Shown: one piece after another, positions 1 through 5,839 of the stretch | How the letters are laid out: each line of letters begins with the position of its first letter | Numbering within the stretch: the first letter of the stretch is position 1 | Origin: an uncultured Eubacterium sp. | GTDB lineage: Bacteria; Bacillota; Clostridia; Peptostreptococcales; Anaerovoracaceae | Assembly (NCBI GenBank): GCA_900551775.1 | Contig: URXI01000243.1 | Coordinates: 1-6,606 of the forward strand | DNA: 6,606 bases | Direction: 5' to 3' | Translations under genes and position numbers: made by a program | The notes under the pieces: model-generated | The model's database searches: none | What the model was told of the DNA's origin: nothing | Seen by the model: the letters and a program-made list of their open reading frames with translations, nothing else

Positions 1-1
1 C

Positions 2-598
2 ACCGCTGCCGCCAAAGTGACCCTGACCGTCACCAAGGCTCTCCAGGCTCCACCGACCGGTCTGAAGGCATCGTCCAAAAGCTACAGGTCCGCCGCCCTG
101 TCCTGGAAAAAGGCTGACCGGGCCGAGGGCTACCAGGTCTGGCGCTCCAGGTCCAGAACCGGAGGCTATACCCTGCGTTATACCACAAAGAAAACTGTAA
201 CCACCAACACCGGGCTGGCCTGCGGAAAGAAGTATTACTACAAGATCAGGGCATACCGCACCGTAGATGGGGCGAAGGTCTACAGCAGCTTCACCACGCC
301 GAAAGCTGTGACCATCAGGCCATCTGCCCCTTCCTTCACCCTGAAGGCAGGCACGAAAAAGATGACCGTCACCTGGAAAGGCGTCAGCGGAGCCAGCGGA
401 TACCGGATCTACAGGGCTTCCTCGGAAAACGGAAAGTTCTACAGGATCAAGAACGCTGGCAGCAAAGCCAGAACCTACACCAGCACCAGGCTGAAAGGCC
501 GCCGCACCTATTACTACAAGATGCGTTCCTACCGCATCGTCGACGGCAAGAAGGTCTACAGCATCTACACCGCCGTCCAGAAGAAGACCACAAAGTAA
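2..598 (+). CDS. FN3-repeat surface/secreted protein, C-terminal part (5' end outside window)
   Basis: The reading frame is open from the first full codon at position 2 and ends at TAA 596-598, so the start lies upstream; a GTG at 17 is internal and has no ribosome binding site. The visible 198 residues hold the end of an upstream segment (VTLTVTK) and two fibronectin-type-III-like beta-sandwich modules, at about 50-322 and 323-595. Each module has the pattern P-x-x-L-K-A...W-K...GY-x-(V/I)-(W/Y)-R...YYYK-(I/M)-R-(A/S)-Y-R. The protein is rich in Lys, Arg, Tyr, Ser and Thr. Such modules usually act as spacers or adhesive/carbohydrate-contact domains in exported proteins of Clostridia. The C-terminus ends within the last module, with no LPXTG signal and no membrane helix, so any anchoring or catalytic domain must be upstream. 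The export assignment is inferred from the family. It is the last gene of its transcript, as a terminator follows 11 nt downstream. Confidence 0.8.
   Translation, partial: TAAAKVTLTVTKALQAPPTGLKASSKSYRSAALSWKKADRAEGYQVWRSRSRTGGYTLRYTTKKTVTTNTGLACGKKYYYKIRAYRTVDGAKVYSSFTTPKAVTIRPSAPSFTLKAGTKKMTVTWKGVSGASGYRIYRASSENGKFYRIKNAGSKARTYTSTRLKGRRTYYYKMRSYRIVDGKKVYSIYTAVQKKTTK
50..595 (+). repeat. Two tandem FN3-type modules with a 92-codon period
   Basis: The block at 233-295 (YYYKIRAYRTVDGAKVYSS then FT) recurs at 509-571 (YYYKMRSYRIVDGKKVYSI then YT), exactly 276 nt later, with 15 of 21 residues identical. Upstream parts of each module also align (W-K...GY-x-(V/I)-(W/Y)-R) but are more diverged. 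This is an in-frame coding repeat, not a mobile element. More copies probably lie before the window. Confidence 0.75.
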
Positions 599-609
599 GT
601 ATTTAAAGG

Positions 610-654
610 GAGACTCGGATAAACCTCGCCCAGAGGTTATCCGGGTCTCTTTTT
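610..654 (+). terminator. Rho-independent terminator after the FN3 gene
   Basis: The left arm at 610-627 pairs with the right arm at 633-649. There are 17 base pairs including one G-T wobble (T615/G644) and a single bulged A (about 623). The loop is the 5-nt GCCCA at 628-632. A run of five T (650-654) follows directly. The stop codon of the FN3 gene is 11 nt upstream of the stem. This is a textbook intrinsic terminator and separates that gene from the kor operon. Confidence 0.92.
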
Positions 655-703
655 CATCCCCCGCCTTCTGTGGTTTATCACAGTAAAACACTTTGCTTTT
701 TTC

Positions 704-717
704 GTATAATGTATAAT
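704..717 (+). promoter_or_regulatory. Tandem TATAAT heptamers (possible -10 elements)
   Basis: GTATAAT occurs twice back to back (704-710 and 711-717), giving perfect -10 hexamers at 705-710 and 712-717. No convincing -35 hexamer lies 16-18 nt upstream of either copy (the best is ACACTT/CACTTT near 688-694), so promoter function is uncertain. If used, the leader of korD would be about 115-125 nt and would include the downstream inverted repeat. Confidence 0.3.
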
Positions 718-757
718 CGTACAGAAAATGTTTTTCCCTTATATTCTCTCGAATTTA

Positions 758-766
758 TGTTATATT
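758..766 (+). promoter_or_regulatory. Candidate extended -10 promoter of the kor operon
   Basis: TGTTATATT fits the extended -10 form TG-n-TATAAT with one mismatch (TATATT at 761-766). Extended -10 promoters can work with a poor -35, and none is obvious here. Transcription would then start near 772-775, at the beginning of the inverted repeat 771-800. That would place the hairpin at the very 5' end of the mRNA, about 65 nt before korD. The call is inferred from sequence pattern only. Confidence 0.35.
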
Positions 767-770
767 CATA

Positions 771-800
771 CATGAACACCTCCCGTTGAAGGTGTCCATG
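771..800 (+). promoter_or_regulatory. Inverted repeat/hairpin in the kor leader
   Basis: CATGAACACCT (771-781) pairs with AGGTGTCCATG (790-800) at 10 of 11 positions, the exception being A775 opposite C796. The loop is the 8-nt CCCGTTGA. No T-run follows, so it is not a simple terminator. Its position just after the candidate -10 fits a repressor operator or a 5'-end mRNA stem. The right arm contains an AGGTG and an ATG (798), which open an 11-codon ORF running into the korD ribosome binding site. Confidence 0.55.
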
Positions 801-825
801 AGATATTTAATAAATAGTTTAGCTA

Positions 826-832
826 AGAGGTG
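826..832 (+). promoter_or_regulatory. korD ribosome binding site
   Basis: AGAGGTG ends 6 nt before ATG 839. This decides the korD start: a longer in-frame GTG at 830 lies inside the ribosome binding site itself and is therefore unlikely to be used. Confidence 0.8.
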
Positions 833-838
833 AAAGAA

Positions 839-1039
839 ATGGCGAATGGTAAAAGACTCGTCGTGGAACCCGCATGGTGCAAAGGCTGCGGATACTGCGT
901 CGAGTTCTGTCCAAAGAAGGTACTAGTATTAGAGCATGAAAAAGTAGTCGTGAAAAACCCCGAGGCCTGCATCTGCTGCGGTCTCTGCGAGCAGCGCTGT
1001 CCTGACTACGCGATCTGGGTAGAAAAGGAGGCGATGTAA
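839..1039 (+). CDS. korD: 2-oxoacid:ferredoxin oxidoreductase, delta subunit (2[4Fe-4S] ferredoxin)
   Basis: This 66-residue protein is a small bacterial-type ferredoxin with two CxxCxxCxxxCP motifs: Cys14/17/20/24-Pro25 and Cys44/47/50/54-Pro55. Each motif should bind one [4Fe-4S] cluster, with the fourth Cys of each going to the partner cluster in the usual swapped pattern. In four-subunit 2-oxoacid:ferredoxin oxidoreductases the delta subunit carries electrons from the catalytic alpha/beta pair to external ferredoxin. An extra cysteine (Cys46) sits within the second motif (CICCGLC). The start at ATG 839 is set by AGAGGTG six nt upstream. The stop is 1 nt before the korA ATG, and the korA ribosome binding site (AAAGGAGG, about 1024-1031) lies inside this gene, so the two are translationally linked. 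Length and place as first gene of the operon fit KorD; a VorD-type delta subunit cannot be fully excluded. Confidence 0.88.
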   Translation: MANGKRLVVEPAWCKGCGYCVEFCPKKVLVLEHEKVVVKNPEACICCGLCEQRCPDYAIWVEKEAM

Positions 1040-1040
1040 C

Positions 1041-2183
1041 ATGGCAAAGGAACAGAAGAGATTTCAATTGCTGCAGGGCAACGAAGCCTGTGTAGAAGGA
1101 GCAATTGCGGCTGGGATGAGGTTTTACGCCGGATATCCGATTACACCTTCTACCGAAATTGCAGAGCGAAGCGCAGTGAGACTTCCTCAAGTCGGGGGCA
1201 AATTCATGCAGATGGAAGACGAAATTGCAGGTATCGCTGCCGCTTTAGGCGCATCGGTGGCCGGCATGAAAGCGATGACCGCGACTTCCGGTCCCGGATT
1301 TTCACTCAAGCAGGAGAACATCGGTTACGCAACCATTGCCGAAATTCCTATCGTGATTGTCGATGTCATGCGTTCTGGGCCTTCCACGGGACTGCCAACC
1401 TCACCTTCACAAGGCGACGTCATGCAGGCAAAATGGGGCACCCACGGTGACCATCCTGTCATTGCAATCTGTCCTTGTTCCGTTCAAGATACATACAACC
1501 AGACGGTCAGAGCCTTTAACCTGGCCGAAAGATTCAGAACGCCCGTCATTTTGCTGATGGATGAAATCGTCGGCCACATGAGAGAGGGCTGCGAATTAAT
1601 CCCGACAGATGAACTGGAAATTCACAATCGAAACACACAGATGATCAGTTCCATGCCATACGCTTTCGGAGAAGGCCAATATGTGCCCCATATGACATCC
1701 TTCGGCAAGGGCAATCTCTACAACATCACAGGCCTGTTCCACGATGCGGCAGGCTTTCCGACCAACGACAACAAGGTCGCCGGAGAAGAAGGCTCCAGGC
1801 TGATGGAAAAGATCAAGGTTTACAAATACAGCGGCATTTTAGAATTCGAGGAAGAAGAGATGGAGGATGCGGAGATCGGCATTGTCTGCTACGGCGGCAC
1901 GACCCGGGCCGTGCAAGGCGCCATCGAGATGGCAAGAGAAGAAGGCTACAAAGTCGGCATGTTCCGTCCCGTCACACTTTGGCCGTTCCCAGAACACGAA
2001 CTGGTAGAGCGCGCAAAACAGCTGAAGCGGCTCATCGTCGTAGAGCATAACTACGGCCAGGTCCTGCTCACTGTGGAAGGAATCATCAAAGGCGACACAA
2101 AGGTTGAATTTATTGGAAAGGTCAACGGAACGACGATTTCCCCAAAAGAGATCTTCAGAAAAATTGCAGAGGAGGAAGAATAA
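1041..2183 (+). CDS. korA: 2-oxoacid:ferredoxin oxidoreductase, alpha subunit
   Basis: This 380-residue cytoplasmic protein is the alpha subunit of a thiamine-diphosphate enzyme that converts a 2-oxoacid, CoA and oxidised ferredoxin to acyl-CoA, CO2 and reduced ferredoxin. The N-terminal pyrimidine-binding domain (about 10-230) opens with GNEA...AGYPITPSTEIAE (13-42). It carries the acidic segment MEDEIAGI (58-65) with the Glu expected to contact the thiamine ring, then TATSGPGFSLKQE (80-92) and RSGPSTGLPT (111-120), all hallmarks of KorA/VorB proteins. The C-terminal transketolase-C-like domain (about 278-375) contains IGIVCYGGTTRA and VVEHNYGQ. The length fits KorA (about 375-380). Sequence reading alone cannot separate 2-oxoglutarate from branched-chain 2-oxoacid specificity; KOR is preferred from the gene set and subunit sizes. 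AAAGGAGG lies 9 nt before the ATG. It ends 1 nt before korB. Confidence 0.9.
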   Translation: MAKEQKRFQLLQGNEACVEGAIAAGMRFYAGYPITPSTEIAERSAVRLPQVGGKFMQMEDEIAGIAAALGASVAGMKAMTATSGPGFSLKQENIGYATIAEIPIVIVDVMRSGPSTGLPTSPSQGDVMQAKWGTHGDHPVIAICPCSVQDTYNQTVRAFNLAERFRTPVILLMDEIVGHMREGCELIPTDELEIHNRNTQMISSMPYAFGEGQYVPHMTSFGKGNLYNITGLFHDAAGFPTNDNKVAGEEGSRLMEKIKVYKYSGILEFEEEEMEDAEIGIVCYGGTTRAVQGAIEMAREEGYKVGMFRPVTLWPFPEHELVERAKQLKRLIVVEHNYGQVLLTVEGIIKGDTKVEFIGKVNGTTISPKEIFRKIAEEEE

Positions 2184-2184
2184 T

Positions 2185-3006
2185 ATGCCAAGCCAACTAG
2201 TACAGAACACAATGCGAACAAAGAGACTTCCTCATATCTGGTGTCCGGGATGCGGACACGGCATTTTGATGAGAGATGTCTGCCAGGCAATTGAAAACCT
2301 AGGATTGGAGAGAGAAAAGGTCAGCATCGTCAGCGGTATCGGCTGCTCGTCACGTGCCGCCGGATACATGGATTACAACACGCTCCATACCACCCACGGC
2401 AGACCCATTGCCTTTGCCACGGGCATCAAAATGGCCCAGCCTGATATGCACGTCATCGTCATCACTGGCGACGGCGACGCGACTGCCATTGGAGGCAACC
2501 ACCTGATCCACGCAGCCAGAAGAAATATAGATTTAACCGTAGTCGTATTCAACAACAACATCTACGGCATGACCGGCGGCCAGTATTCTCCGACGACGCC
2601 GACAGGCGAGAAGGGAACAACTGCACCTTACGGCAATATTGACGGAGATTTTGACATACCAAAGCTGTCCGAAGCTGCCGGCGCCACTTATACAGCAAGA
2701 GGCGACTGTTTTCATGTTCCCCAGATGGTCAAACTCATCGAAAACGGTATCAAGAACAAAGGTTTTTCAGTCATTGAAGGGGTCAGCATCTGTCCGACTT
2801 ACTACGGCCGTAAGAACAAAAAAGGCAGCGCTCTTGACATGATGCACTGGCAGGAACAGAACTGCATAGATATAAAGAAGGCAGAAAAGATGACACCAGA
2901 AGAATTAGAAGGCAAAGTCCTCATTGGCGAAATGTCCCGCACAGTTCGCCCTGAATACACAGAACTCTATGATGAAATCATTTGCAAAGCTGGAGGTGCA
3001 AAATAA
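2185..3006 (+). CDS. korB: 2-oxoacid:ferredoxin oxidoreductase, beta subunit (thiamine diphosphate)
   Basis: This 273-residue protein is the beta subunit that holds thiamine diphosphate and a proximal [4Fe-4S] cluster. It begins with WCPGCGHG (19-26). The thiamine-diphosphate/Mg motif runs from GDGDA (95-99) to NNNIYGMTGGQ (123-133). Cys20, Cys23, Cys54 and Cys203 (in SICPTYYG) match the spacing of cluster ligands known from structurally studied OFOR beta subunits, as I recall it. ATG 2185 is preferred because AGGAGG at 2170-2175 lies 9 nt before it. An upstream in-frame ATG at 2104 would add 27 residues that overlap korA and lack family character. The stop codon overlaps the korC start by one base (TAATG). 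The length is normal for KorB. Confidence 0.92.
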   Translation: MPSQLVQNTMRTKRLPHIWCPGCGHGILMRDVCQAIENLGLEREKVSIVSGIGCSSRAAGYMDYNTLHTTHGRPIAFATGIKMAQPDMHVIVITGDGDATAIGGNHLIHAARRNIDLTVVVFNNNIYGMTGGQYSPTTPTGEKGTTAPYGNIDGDFDIPKLSEAAGATYTARGDCFHVPQMVKLIENGIKNKGFSVIEGVSICPTYYGRKNKKGSALDMMHWQEQNCIDIKKAEKMTPEELEGKVLIGEMSRTVRPEYTELYDEIICKAGGAK

Positions 3007-3587
3007 TGGCTAAAGAACAACTCAGATTCACAGGTTCCGGTGGTCAGGGGGTTATCCTCGGCACCATCATCATCGCAGAGGCCGCATTCCTCGACGGAAA
3101 AAAGGTCGTTCAATCTCAATCCTACGGCCCAGAAGCCAGAGGCGGCATGTGCAAGGCTGAAACAATTATAGATGAAAAGAAAATCAACTATACGAAAGTT
3201 GAAATTCCTTCCCTGCTCTTATCCCTGACACAGATTTCTTTTAATAAGTATTCTAAAAAAATTGGCCAGGACACGGTCATCATCGTAGACGAAGAAATCG
3301 ATGTACCGCTGAGGCTCCGTGCAAAGCACGAGGTTTTGTCCCTGCCGATTCTCAGCTCAGCAAGAGAAGTGATCAAAAACCCGATGGCTGCCAACATCAT
3401 CGCTGTCGGCGCTGTCAACGAAGCTCTGCAGATCGCGTCTGTCAAATCCCTGGAGGAGGCGGTGCTCAATCATATTCCGAAGGGAACGGAAGAGCTCAAT
3501 ATCAAAGCAATGCGCTTGGGTGCGGAGTTGGTAAAGCAATCCCGGGAAGAAGACAAAAAAGGTGAAGAGAAAAAAGCCCATGCATAA
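3006..3587 (+). CDS. korC: 2-oxoacid:ferredoxin oxidoreductase, gamma subunit
   Basis: This 193-residue protein is the gamma subunit of the oxidoreductase. In this enzyme family the subunit takes part in CoA binding and holds the complex together. It starts with the family motif FTGSGGQGVILG (8-19), followed by QSYGPEARGG (38-47), and ends in a charged Lys/Glu tail (about 178-193). ATG 3006 shares its A with the korB stop and has GGAGGTG at 2992-2998, seven nt upstream. An in-frame ATG at 2982 would lie before that ribosome binding site and is rejected. The gene completes the order delta-alpha-beta-gamma, so all four subunits of a functional enzyme are present with no frameshift. Transcription probably ends at the hairpin 7 nt downstream. 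Confidence 0.9.
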   Translation: MAKEQLRFTGSGGQGVILGTIIIAEAAFLDGKKVVQSQSYGPEARGGMCKAETIIDEKKINYTKVEIPSLLLSLTQISFNKYSKKIGQDTVIIVDEEIDVPLRLRAKHEVLSLPILSSAREVIKNPMAANIIAVGAVNEALQIASVKSLEEAVLNHIPKGTEELNIKAMRLGAELVKQSREEDKKGEEKKAHA

Positions 3588-3593
3588 GTAATT

Positions 3594-3624
3594 AGAGAGG
3601 ACGGATTAGCTCCGCCCTCTCTTT
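3594..3624 (+). terminator. Hairpin between convergent korC and the membrane-protein gene
   Basis: AGAGAGGACGGA (3594-3605) pairs with TCCGCCCTCTCT (3611-3622), 11 of 12 bp with one A-C mismatch (3601/3615), around the 5-nt loop TTAGC. On the + strand the T-tract is poor (TTTCTC). On the - strand the stem is followed by AATTACTT, with no T-run. It is probably the kor operon terminator and perhaps works weakly in both directions, but termination may be incomplete. Confidence 0.65.
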
Positions 3625-3634
3625 CTCGTAATGC

Positions 3635-4141
3635 TTATTTACGTTCCTTTTTTGCTTTTTTGTTCTTGACTCTCTGGGCGCGCAGCTGTTCCTGCTTCTT
3701 GCGCTTTTCTTCTGCCATCTGTTCCTGTTCCTCCGCCGTATAATCATCGACAAAGGTGGTCGGATTCATCTCTGCCGCCAGCTTCAACACGCCCCGGCAG
3801 TCTTCCGGTGAGAACAGAAACGAGCGAAGGACTGCATCCTTCTGGAAGAGAACTCTTGCATTGGGACGTTCTTTGATATAATCAGGCTGTACCGCCGTAA
3901 TCTGATCCCACGTCCATCGGTTGGTCGTCGTCATGCCGAAGAGGGAATATTTGATGTCCACCCCTTCCTCCGAGACAATGTGTTCCTTGTGATGAAACAC
4001 CGCCAATACTAAAAACAGGGTCAGCACGATGTAGAGGTACTGTCCTCTCATAAACTCAAGATATAGCAGTATTGCGCACGCAATCAGTACCAAAACCCGT
4101 CTATACAGTGAACGCGACTGTATTATGCCTTTATATATCAT
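3635..4141 (-). CDS. Small membrane protein of unknown function (two TM helices, PH-like segment, basic tail)
   Basis: I do not recognise this 168-residue protein at family level. It has two hydrophobic helices separated by a very short turn (about 14-31 and 33-49). Residues about 52-125 look like the short PH-like fold seen in small bacterial membrane proteins: HIVSEEGVDI, then a strand-rich stretch with W76 and W78 (RWTWDQI) and a final helix (about 112-125). The C-terminal tail (about 134-168) is almost all Glu, Gln, Lys and Arg, likely a coiled or extended cytoplasmic helix ending in KNKKAKKERK. With the helices at the N-terminus, the rest is predicted to be cytosolic. The ATG lies 6 nt after the nhaC stop, with GGAG (4151-4154 on the complement) inside nhaC, so it is co-transcribed and probably co-translated with the antiporter. 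A role in modulating or stabilising NhaC is conceivable but is inference only. Confidence 0.75.
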   Translation of the reverse strand: MIYKGIIQSRSLYRRVLVLIACAILLYLEFMRGQYLYIVLTLFLVLAVFHHKEHIVSEEGVDIKYSLFGMTTTNRWTWDQITAVQPDYIKERPNARVLFQKDAVLRSFLFSPEDCRGVLKLAAEMNPTTFVDDYTAEEQEQMAEEKRKKQEQLRAQRVKNKKAKKERK

Positions 4142-4147
4142 AACAAA

Positions 4148-5668
4148 TTACTCCAGAGATTTGTAAGTTCCGTTTTTCCGCAGTTCGGCAAGATTTTCCA
4201 AAGCCGTTTCGTGGGCCGCTTCAGGTGCGGCAGCCGGACTGCCCTTTTTCAGTTTGCCAAAGAAGTTGGTAAATGTTCCATCCGCATATAAGATGTTGCC
4301 GCCCCACCATGCAGTGAGAATGGAGATGATCGGATTTAATATATTGGTGAAACAGAATGGGATGTAAGATAAGGTATCTACACCCAGCATCCTGGAGTGA
4401 TAAGCGCCGCAAGATGACCAAGGGATCATCGGTGACCACAGAGTACCGCCGTCCTCCATAGATCTGGACAGCAGGTTCCTGCTAAGCCCTAAATCGTCGT
4501 ATTTTTCTTTGTACATAGTAGCTGGTACGATCAAACCCAGATACTGGTCGCACATGGTAGCAATACAGAACATTGCCGTCAAAATTGTCGTGAGTACCAT
4601 CTGGAATGGTGTACGGACGTTTTTGATCAGCACGCCCAGCAGAGATTCTACTGCGCCAATTTGGCTATAGATGCCTCCGAAGCCGATAGCGATCAAAGCA
4701 ATGTTAATCGTCCACAGCATAGAGTTCATGCCGCCTCTGTTGAGCAGAGTATCTGCCAGTTCATTTCCTGTCTCTGCGCTGTAACCGTAATGTACCATGG
4801 TGATACATTCGCTGATGGATGCGCCTTGGAAAACCACTGCAAAGATACAGCCAATACCCGATACCAGAATTACGCCTGGAAGTGCAGGCAGTTTCATCAC
4901 CGCAACCACGATGATGACCAGAATCGGAAGCAGAAGGACAGGACTCATCACCTTGAAGTTCCCCTCAATAGCATCTGAGAGCTGGTTTACCATGGTCGGG
5001 TCGTATTCGCCAGCTTTTCCGAATACAGCTACCGCAGAAAATCCTGCCAGCGCTAGAATAAAGGCAGGGAAGGTGGTCATTGTCATGGCTCTCACGTGGT
5101 CAAACAGGCCTGTCTGTGCAGAAGCCGCAGCCAGATTGGTGGAATCGGACAACGGTGAGAATTTGTCGCCTGTACAGGCCCCGGAAAGCACCGCACCCGC
5201 AATCAGTGCCGGGCTGATACCCATGGTCTCACCGATGGTCATAAAGGCAATACCCAGGGTCGCAGATACCGTATAAGCAGATCCCAAAGATAAGCCGACG
5301 ATGGCACAGAGAATGCATACCGCTGGCAGGAAAATCACTGGGGTAAACAGCTTCAATCCATAGAATACCAGGGCTGGAATGGTTCCGCACCATTCAAAAG
5401 AACCTACCAGGCATCCTACGAAGAGCAGGATCAAAAGAGCTTCCATGGACTGGCTGATGGAATCGATGCCTGCTGCAAGCATATTTTTGAATTTCTGTCC
5501 GCAAAGCTTTCCGATGAAGCAGGCTGTAATTGCCGCTACAAGCACTGGAATATGGGGATCCTGCCCCCATTCCAGCAGATAATTGCACATCATCAATCCC
5601 AGCAGGACGATGATCGGGAGACACGCCTCAAACTTATTGGGAAAACGTGGTTTTTTTACTTCTGTCAT
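4148..5668 (-). CDS. nhaC: NhaC-family Na+/H+ antiporter
   Basis: This 506-residue polytopic membrane protein has roughly 11-13 hydrophobic segments, the normal size for NhaC. The clearest signature is GDKFSPLSDSTNLAAA at residues 167-182, the conserved polar segment of NhaC transporters. A second conserved region near the C-terminus contains MCDQYLGLIVPATMY and WSPMIPWSSCGAYHS...LGVDTLSYIPF. The family exchanges Na+ for H+. Relatives such as MleN exchange organic acids with ions, so the exact substrate is uncertain. The start at 5668 is preceded by AGGAGGT (complement of 5674-5680) with 5-nt spacing. The C-terminal 45 residues or so are hydrophilic and cytosolic. Codons 4-6 include a run of seven A (complement of 5651-5657). 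The gene is followed 6 nt later by the small membrane protein gene. It is divergent from the HAD phosphatase gene; no clear promoter was found for it. Confidence 0.9.
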   Translation of the reverse strand: MTEVKKPRFPNKFEACLPIIVLLGLMMCNYLLEWGQDPHIPVLVAAITACFIGKLCGQKFKNMLAAGIDSISQSMEALLILLFVGCLVGSFEWCGTIPALVFYGLKLFTPVIFLPAVCILCAIVGLSLGSAYTVSATLGIAFMTIGETMGISPALIAGAVLSGACTGDKFSPLSDSTNLAAASAQTGLFDHVRAMTMTTFPAFILALAGFSAVAVFGKAGEYDPTMVNQLSDAIEGNFKVMSPVLLLPILVIIVVAVMKLPALPGVILVSGIGCIFAVVFQGASISECITMVHYGYSAETGNELADTLLNRGGMNSMLWTINIALIAIGFGGIYSQIGAVESLLGVLIKNVRTPFQMVLTTILTAMFCIATMCDQYLGLIVPATMYKEKYDDLGLSRNLLSRSMEDGGTLWSPMIPWSSCGAYHSRMLGVDTLSYIPFCFTNILNPIISILTAWWGGNILYADGTFTNFFGKLKKGSPAAAPEAAHETALENLAELRKNGTYKSLE

Positions 5669-5700
5669 AATCTACCTCCTAAATAAAAATAACGCTTGGT

Positions 5701-5713
5701 GCGAAATATTCGC
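5701..5713. promoter_or_regulatory. Small dyad GCGAAATATTCGC upstream of nhaC
   Basis: GCGAA and TTCGC form perfect 5-bp arms around ATA, 33-45 nt before the nhaC start codon. It may be an operator or a weak mRNA hairpin. A dyad this short can arise by chance, and no promoter has been located to relate it to. Confidence 0.3.
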
Positions 5714-5764
5714 TTCCAGTCTTATTTTAATTGAAATATCTGACAGCTTGTATGAATATTTCCA

Positions 5765-5816
5765 TGTAAACTGGTACTGTCATTGTTTTACAAAATTCGA
5801 CCATATTTTACATAAT
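5765..5816. promoter_or_regulatory. Cluster of three TGTAAA/TTTACA motifs between nhaC and the HAD gene
   Basis: TGTAAA is at 5765-5770. Its complement TTTACA occurs within TTTTACAAAAT (5786-5796) and TTTTACATAAT (5806-5816), which match at 10 of 11 positions and lie exactly 20 nt apart. The roughly two-helical-turn spacing fits binding sites on one DNA face, shared by the two divergent genes. The region is AT-rich, so chance occurrence is possible. No regulator is identified. Confidence 0.35.
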
Positions 5817-5839
5817 AGAAAGCTTTAACAGAAACGGTA

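Noticed and set aside
772..789. Five-codon ORF (MNTSR) in the left arm of the leader hairpin
   Set aside because: It has no ribosome binding site, and an ORF this short is expected by chance.
819..1190. Open frame of 123 codons on the - strand over korD and the start of korA
   Set aside because: It lies opposite two genes with clear family motifs, has an Arg/Ser-rich composition with no recognisable domain, and lacks a ribosome binding site context.
2104..2184. In-frame N-terminal extension of korB
   Set aside because: The 27 extra residues overlap the korA coding end and do not resemble KorB; the strong AGGAGG at 2170-2175 serves ATG 2185.
4797..5276. 159-codon + strand frame antisense within nhaC
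   Set aside because: It is a shadow of the nhaC codon pattern; nhaC carries the family signature in the opposite frame.
5651..5657. Seven-base homopolymer in codons 4-6 of nhaC as a phase-variation switch
   Set aside because: The tract is short, the gene is a housekeeping-type transporter, and AAA-AAA lysine codons explain it.
5583..5828. 81-codon + strand frame over the nhaC start and the intergenic region
   Set aside because: It runs antisense to nhaC and then through AT-rich non-coding DNA; it has no ribosome binding site and no recognisable protein features.
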